Shown here piece after piece: positions 6,480 to 7,134 of a DNA stretch of 7,134 bases. Every line of letters begins with the position of its first letter. Position 1 is the stretch's first letter. This stretch comes from Acinetobacter sp. UBA3106. Its GTDB lineage: Bacteria; Pseudomonadota; Gammaproteobacteria; Pseudomonadales; Moraxellaceae. A model generated the notes under the pieces. The model worked only from the letters and a program-made list of their open reading frames with translations, did no database searches and was not told the DNA's origin. Both the position numbers and the translations under genes were made by a program. Where the stretch lies: the NCBI GenBank assembly GCA_002365595.1, contig DFAM01000001.1, forward strand, positions 42,026 through 49,159, given 5' to 3'.

Positions 6480-6492
6480 TATTTATTCATCT

Positions 6493-6498
6493 ATCATA
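6493..6498 (-). promoter_or_regulatory. Candidate -10 box of the M48-family gene
   Basis: The minus strand reads TATGAT, one change from TATAAT, just after the purF terminator and about 37 bases before the TTG start. The matching -35 position falls inside the terminator stem and reads GGGAAT, a poor match. Position supports a separate promoter here; the box itself is weak evidence. Confidence 0.25.
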
Positions 6499-6502
6499 AA
6501 TT

Positions 6503-6527
6503 AAAAAAGCGGGAAATTCCCGCTTTT
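6503..6527 (-). terminator. Intrinsic terminator of purF
   Basis: GCGGG and CCCGC form a 5-bp GC stem extended by four A-T pairs (AAAA/TTTT), with a 5-base AT loop. On the minus strand it ends in six T residues. It begins 19 bases after the purF stop. Flanking A and T runs on both sides could make it work in both directions, but only the purF side has a gene running into it. Confidence 0.9.
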
Positions 6528-6546
6528 CATACCAAGCAAGAATAAT

Positions 6547-7134
6547 TTATTCTTCTTTCACACCGGTCAGGTCTACTGATGCCGCATCGATATTGACATC
6601 AATATAGCCGCCTTGGGCTTTCTTGGCAGAATCGTTACGCTTGTGCTCAAGTTCATCAAGGTAAGCTTCATTAATACCGCCAGCCACATACACACCATCA
6701 AACACCGAACAATCAAATTCGCGTAATGCCGGTACTTTGCTGGTACGAACTGCACCTTTTAAATCTTCCAGATCCTGGAAAATTAAACGGTCAGCACCAA
6801 TAATTTCACGAATTTCCTCAACGCTACGGTTCGATGCAATCAATTCTGCTTTTGCAGGCATATCAATACCGTACACGTTTGGATATTTCACCATCGGTGC
6901 AGCTGAGGCAAAGAATACTTTTTTCGCGCCAGCATCACGTGCCATCTGAATAATTTCATTACAGGTGGTGCCGCGTACAATTGAATCGTCTACCAGTAGA
7001 ACGTTTTTGTCTTTAAACTCAAGCTCTACCGGGTTGAGTTTTTGACGTACTGATTTCTCGCGTTGCTTCTGGCCCGGCATAATAAAGGTACGTCCGATAT
7101 AACGGTTTTTCACAAAACCTTCACGGAATTTAAC
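6547..7134 (-). CDS. purF: Amidophosphoribosyltransferase PurF, C-terminal part (5' end outside window)
   Basis: The frame is open to the window edge and gives the last 195 residues of a protein usually a little over 500 long. PurF catalyses the first committed step of purine synthesis: PRPP plus glutamine to 5-phosphoribosylamine. The N-terminal glutaminase domain is missing from the window. What remains is the phosphoribosyltransferase domain, starting at VKFREGFVKNRYIGRTF, with MPGQKQREKSVRQKLN and the PRPP-binding motif VDDSIVRGTT (fragment residues 48-57, bases 6964-6993). Later come YGIDMP, EIIGADRLIFQDL and CSVFDGVYV, all close to E. coli PurF. The C-terminal tail (YIDVNIDAASVDLTGVKEE) differs from E. 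coli and resembles what I recall from Acinetobacter. The GTG at 7113 is an internal Val codon, not a start. In many relatives purF follows cvpA, which would lie beyond the right edge. A strong terminator closes the gene. Confidence 0.97.
   Translation of the reverse strand, partial: VKFREGFVKNRYIGRTFIMPGQKQREKSVRQKLNPVELEFKDKNVLLVDDSIVRGTTCNEIIQMARDAGAKKVFFASAAPMVKYPNVYGIDMPAKAELIASNRSVEEIREIIGADRLIFQDLEDLKGAVRTSKVPALREFDCSVFDGVYVAGGINEAYLDELEHKRNDSAKKAQGGYIDVNIDAASVDLTGVKEE

Noticed and set aside
7111..7113. GTG as a PurF start
   Set aside because: The frame continues to the window edge with conserved PurF sequence (VKFREGF before it), so it is an internal valine codon.

Overview
The window looks like chromosomal core DNA from a gammaproteobacterium of the Moraxellaceae, most probably Acinetobacter. 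This rests on remembered similarity of the PurF C-terminus and on the moderately AT-rich composition; no database search was possible. There is no sign of phage, transposon, CRISPR or rRNA/tRNA sequence. Apart from the fragment at the left edge, every gene lies on the minus strand.

Left edge (1-458): the 3' end of a yqeY-type gene on the plus strand meets the minus-strand genes head to head, with a stem-loop between them (395-424). Moving right, against transcription, come a small secreted hypothetical protein (459-821), a GFA/CENP-V-type zinc protein (898-1266) with a strong ribosome binding site, and the periplasmic protease/chaperone BepA (1313-2752), which starts at TTG. The centre holds ghrB, a glyoxylate/hydroxypyruvate reductase (2839-3807). 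Its start codon overlaps the stop of the gene before it (3804-4469), which I read as a divergent, enlarged HolD, the psi subunit of the DNA polymerase III clamp loader. Next is a 629-residue membrane protein of the M48 peptidase family (4567-6456). The right edge is the C-terminal part of purF (6547-7134), closed by a clear intrinsic terminator (6503-6527).

The genes are mostly unrelated in function: purine synthesis, replication, two-carbon/glycerate metabolism and envelope quality control. The real couplings seen are the ATGA overlap of the HolD-like gene with ghrB and the short 46-base gap between bepA and the GFA gene.

The most interesting object is the M48-family membrane protein. Its scaffold is clearly M48, but the HExxH motif reads HEFNK and the expected third zinc ligand aligns with Thr. 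It therefore looks like a pseudoprotease. Its TTG start codon lies in the arm of a perfect 8-bp RNA hairpin whose loop carries the Shine-Dalgarno sequence, which suggests translational control. I found no convincing new multi-gene system; the candidates are individual genes and sites.
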